Shown in pieces: positions 49,211 to 50,594 of a stretch of 50,594 bases of DNA. This DNA is from Pseudomonadota bacterium (GTDB lineage: Bacteria; Desulfobacterota; Desulfobulbia; Desulfobulbales; SURF-16). The notes beneath the pieces are model-generated. The model was not told the DNA's origin, searched no databases, and was given only the letters and a program-made list of their open reading frames with translations. Numbering within the stretch: the first letter of the stretch is position 1; every line of letters starts with the position of its first letter. The stretch is taken from assembly GCA_018816555.1 (NCBI GenBank), contig JAHIVT010000116.1, forward strand, positions 1 through 50,594, given 5' to 3'. Position numbers and translations under genes: made by a program.

Positions 49211-50594
49211 ATGTTATCTCTTTCCAAGAGTTTTTCCCGCACCCTTCTCCTCAATATGAGCATGCTGGTGGCTCTCGCCATCGGCTTGCTCGGTTCTCTG
49301 TGGATTTTCCAGGAGTATGCAAATTTTGACCGGCAGGCTGAGGCAATGCGGGCTGTGCAGCTCAAGTCCCGCAAGGCTCAATTAAAAACGCAGGTCGAGA
49401 ATGTTGTTGACTGCATCCGCATCAGAAGGGCTCAGACCGAGGATATGTTGCGGGCGGATATCAAAGCACGGGTTATTGAAGCCCACGCCCTGGCTTCCCA
49501 TATCTATAGCACCTATAAGGACAAAAAGAGCAGCGAGGAAATGCAGTCCATGGTGCGTGAGGCATTGCGCGCACTGCGTTTTCATAACGGCAAGGGCTAC
49601 TATTTTGCCATATCCCTGGATGGTATTGACCAGCTTTTCCCTGACAGCCACGGCCTTGAAGGTAAGAACGTATTGGATGTCCAGGACACAGAAGGGCGCT
49701 ATGTCTTCCGGGATATGATCAAGCTGGTGCAGAAGCAGGGGGAAGGCTTTTATGCCTACACCTGGACTAAGCCGCAACGAGAAGGCAACGATTTCAAAAA
49801 GGTTTCCTTTGTGCAATACCTGGCGCCATTCAACTGGCTGATCGGCGCGGGGCTCTATCTTGACGACCTGGAAGAGGAGATCAAGCACGAGGTCCTTGAT
49901 CGCATCACGGAGATGAGCTTTGGCCGGGATGGATACATTTTTGCCGGCCAGTGGGATGGCCTGAGCCTGGCAGGCTTCGGCAAGGGGCAGAATCTGCTCA
50001 CCGGAGGCGACCCTGATTTGGCCCGTGTTGCCCGAGAGCTGATTGATCTTGCCAAGGAGGGCGGGGGCTATATTTATTATGTGATGCCTGATATCGACGG
50101 ACAGCGGCGAGCCCTGAAAACCAGCTATGTCATGGGCATTGATGACTGGCAATGGTATGTGGGGGCCGGTGAATATCTTGATGATATTGAAAAGTCCCTG
50201 GAAGAGGACCGGCAGGCAATGGTAACCCGCATGTGGGAAAATATCGCCGTCACCCTTATCCTGCTTGTCTGTTTACTTATTATCTCTTTTGTGATCACCC
50301 GGCGCATCAGCAACAAAACGAAGAACAATTTTTCCACCCTCAGCTCTTTTTTTCACAAGGCGGCTTTCGAGTCACATCAGCTCGACAGCACCACCCTGGA
50401 ATTTGTTGAGTTTCAGCAATTGGCGGAATCGGCTAACCGCATGGTGACGGAACGAAATCGTGTCATGGGCGAGCTGAGAGAAAATGAAAGGCGTTACCGC
50501 TCCCTGTTTGACTCGGCCAGTGATGCCATCATTATCAGCCAGAATAATATCTGCATCGACTGCAACCAGCAGGCCCTGAAGATGTTTGCCTGCA
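49211..50594 (+). CDS. Cache-domain membrane sensor with PAS domain (incomplete at window end)
   Basis: 461 codons are visible before the window ends, with no stop. The protein begins MLSLSKSFSRTLLLNMSM, with TM1 at about 14-33, then a large periplasmic region with two Cache modules: GKGYYFAISLDGIDQLFPD ... WLIGAGLYLDDLEEEI, and GRDGYIFAGQWDG ... WQWYVGAGEYLDDIEKSL. TM2 follows (IAVTLILLVCLLIISFVI), then a HAMP-like linker and a PAS domain (NERRYRSLFDSASDAIIISQN). The output (histidine kinase or diguanylate cyclase) lies beyond the window. It probably senses a small carboxylate-type ligand. No good Shine-Dalgarno at ATG 49211. Confidence 0.88.
   Translation, partial: MLSLSKSFSRTLLLNMSMLVALAIGLLGSLWIFQEYANFDRQAEAMRAVQLKSRKAQLKTQVENVVDCIRIRRAQTEDMLRADIKARVIEAHALASHIYSTYKDKKSSEEMQSMVREALRALRFHNGKGYYFAISLDGIDQLFPDSHGLEGKNVLDVQDTEGRYVFRDMIKLVQKQGEGFYAYTWTKPQREGNDFKKVSFVQYLAPFNWLIGAGLYLDDLEEEIKHEVLDRITEMSFGRDGYIFAGQWDGLSLAGFGKGQNLLTGGDPDLARVARELIDLAKEGGGYIYYVMPDIDGQRRALKTSYVMGIDDWQWYVGAGEYLDDIEKSLEEDRQAMVTRMWENIAVTLILLVCLLIISFVITRRISNKTKNNFSTLSSFFHKAAFESHQLDSTTLEFVEFQQLAESANRMVTERNRVMGELRENERRYRSLFDSASDAIIISQNNICIDCNQQALKMFAC

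Noticed and set aside
1-50594. CRISPR arrays, prophage genes or integrases
   Set aside because: None found: no regular short repeats with spacers, no phage structural genes, and the only recombinase-type gene is the IS1595 transposase.

Overview
The window looks like part of a chromosome of a sulfate-reducing or sulfur-disproportionating Desulfobacterota bacterium, most likely of the Desulfobulbales. The evidence is a complete dsrMKJOP operon with an RsbRD-type gene in front, many multihaem c-type cytochromes, rubredoxin and desulforedoxin-type proteins, and a NapC/NrfH plus octahaem-HAO pair of the kind used for nitrite reduction. The lineage call comes from gene content only; no rRNA or phylogenetic marker analysis was possible.

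Layout: 0.3-2.3 kb, octahaem cytochrome with its NrfH-like quinol dehydrogenase (minus strand). 2.6-5.2 kb, a fatty acid hydroxylase family protein, then a CadC/SmtB-type repressor with a visible promoter and operator driving a metal-efflux permease. 5.3-9.7 kb, VWA-OmpA lipoprotein, a broken MscS gene, periplasmic MsrB, a TM2 protein and an MFS transporter. 9.7-11.4 kb, two translationally coupled hexahaem cytochromes. 11.7-14.2 kb, a short promoter-to-terminator unit, a cold-shock protein and a DbpA/CsdA-type RNA helicase. 14.3-19.7 kb, PilZ protein, a large secreted protein with a possible caspase-like His/Cys pair, a YafK-type L,D-transpeptidase-fold protein and a monohaem cytochrome. 20-24 kb, TetR regulator, tRNA dihydrouridine synthase, zinc ribbon, RluA-type pseudouridine synthase, an HTH remnant and an HD hydrolase. 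24.1-29.6 kb, a likely accessory stretch: a 20-codon hydrophobic mini-ORF, xdhAB, a complete IS1595-family element with target duplication, and tRNA-Arg(UCU). 29.8-35.4 kb, YgbA-like protein, DUF4139 protein, umuDC and a ClC protein. 35.4-38.8 kb, a cysteine synthase/cysteinyl-tRNA synthetase fusion and a rubredoxin/desulforedoxin-like/Cys-rich wHTH operon. 39-44.7 kb, rsbRD-like gene and dsrMKJOP. 45.4-50.6 kb, MBL hydrolase, HDOD protein, hydantoinase/oxoprolinase and a Cache-PAS sensor cut off by the window end.

How they fit: DsrMKJOP links the menaquinone pool to cytoplasmic sulfite reduction (DsrC trisulfide), while the NrfH-like/HAO pair offers a nitrite branch and YgbA suggests exposure to NO. 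Rubredoxin-type proteins and MsrB fit oxygen and redox defence. The points most worth a second look are the CysK-CysRS fusion with altered HIGH and KMSKS motifs, the 811-residue secreted protein, the rubredoxin operon with its cysteine-rich regulator, the short transcription unit before csp, and the symmetrical GTAAC array between the nitrite genes and the hydroxylase gene.
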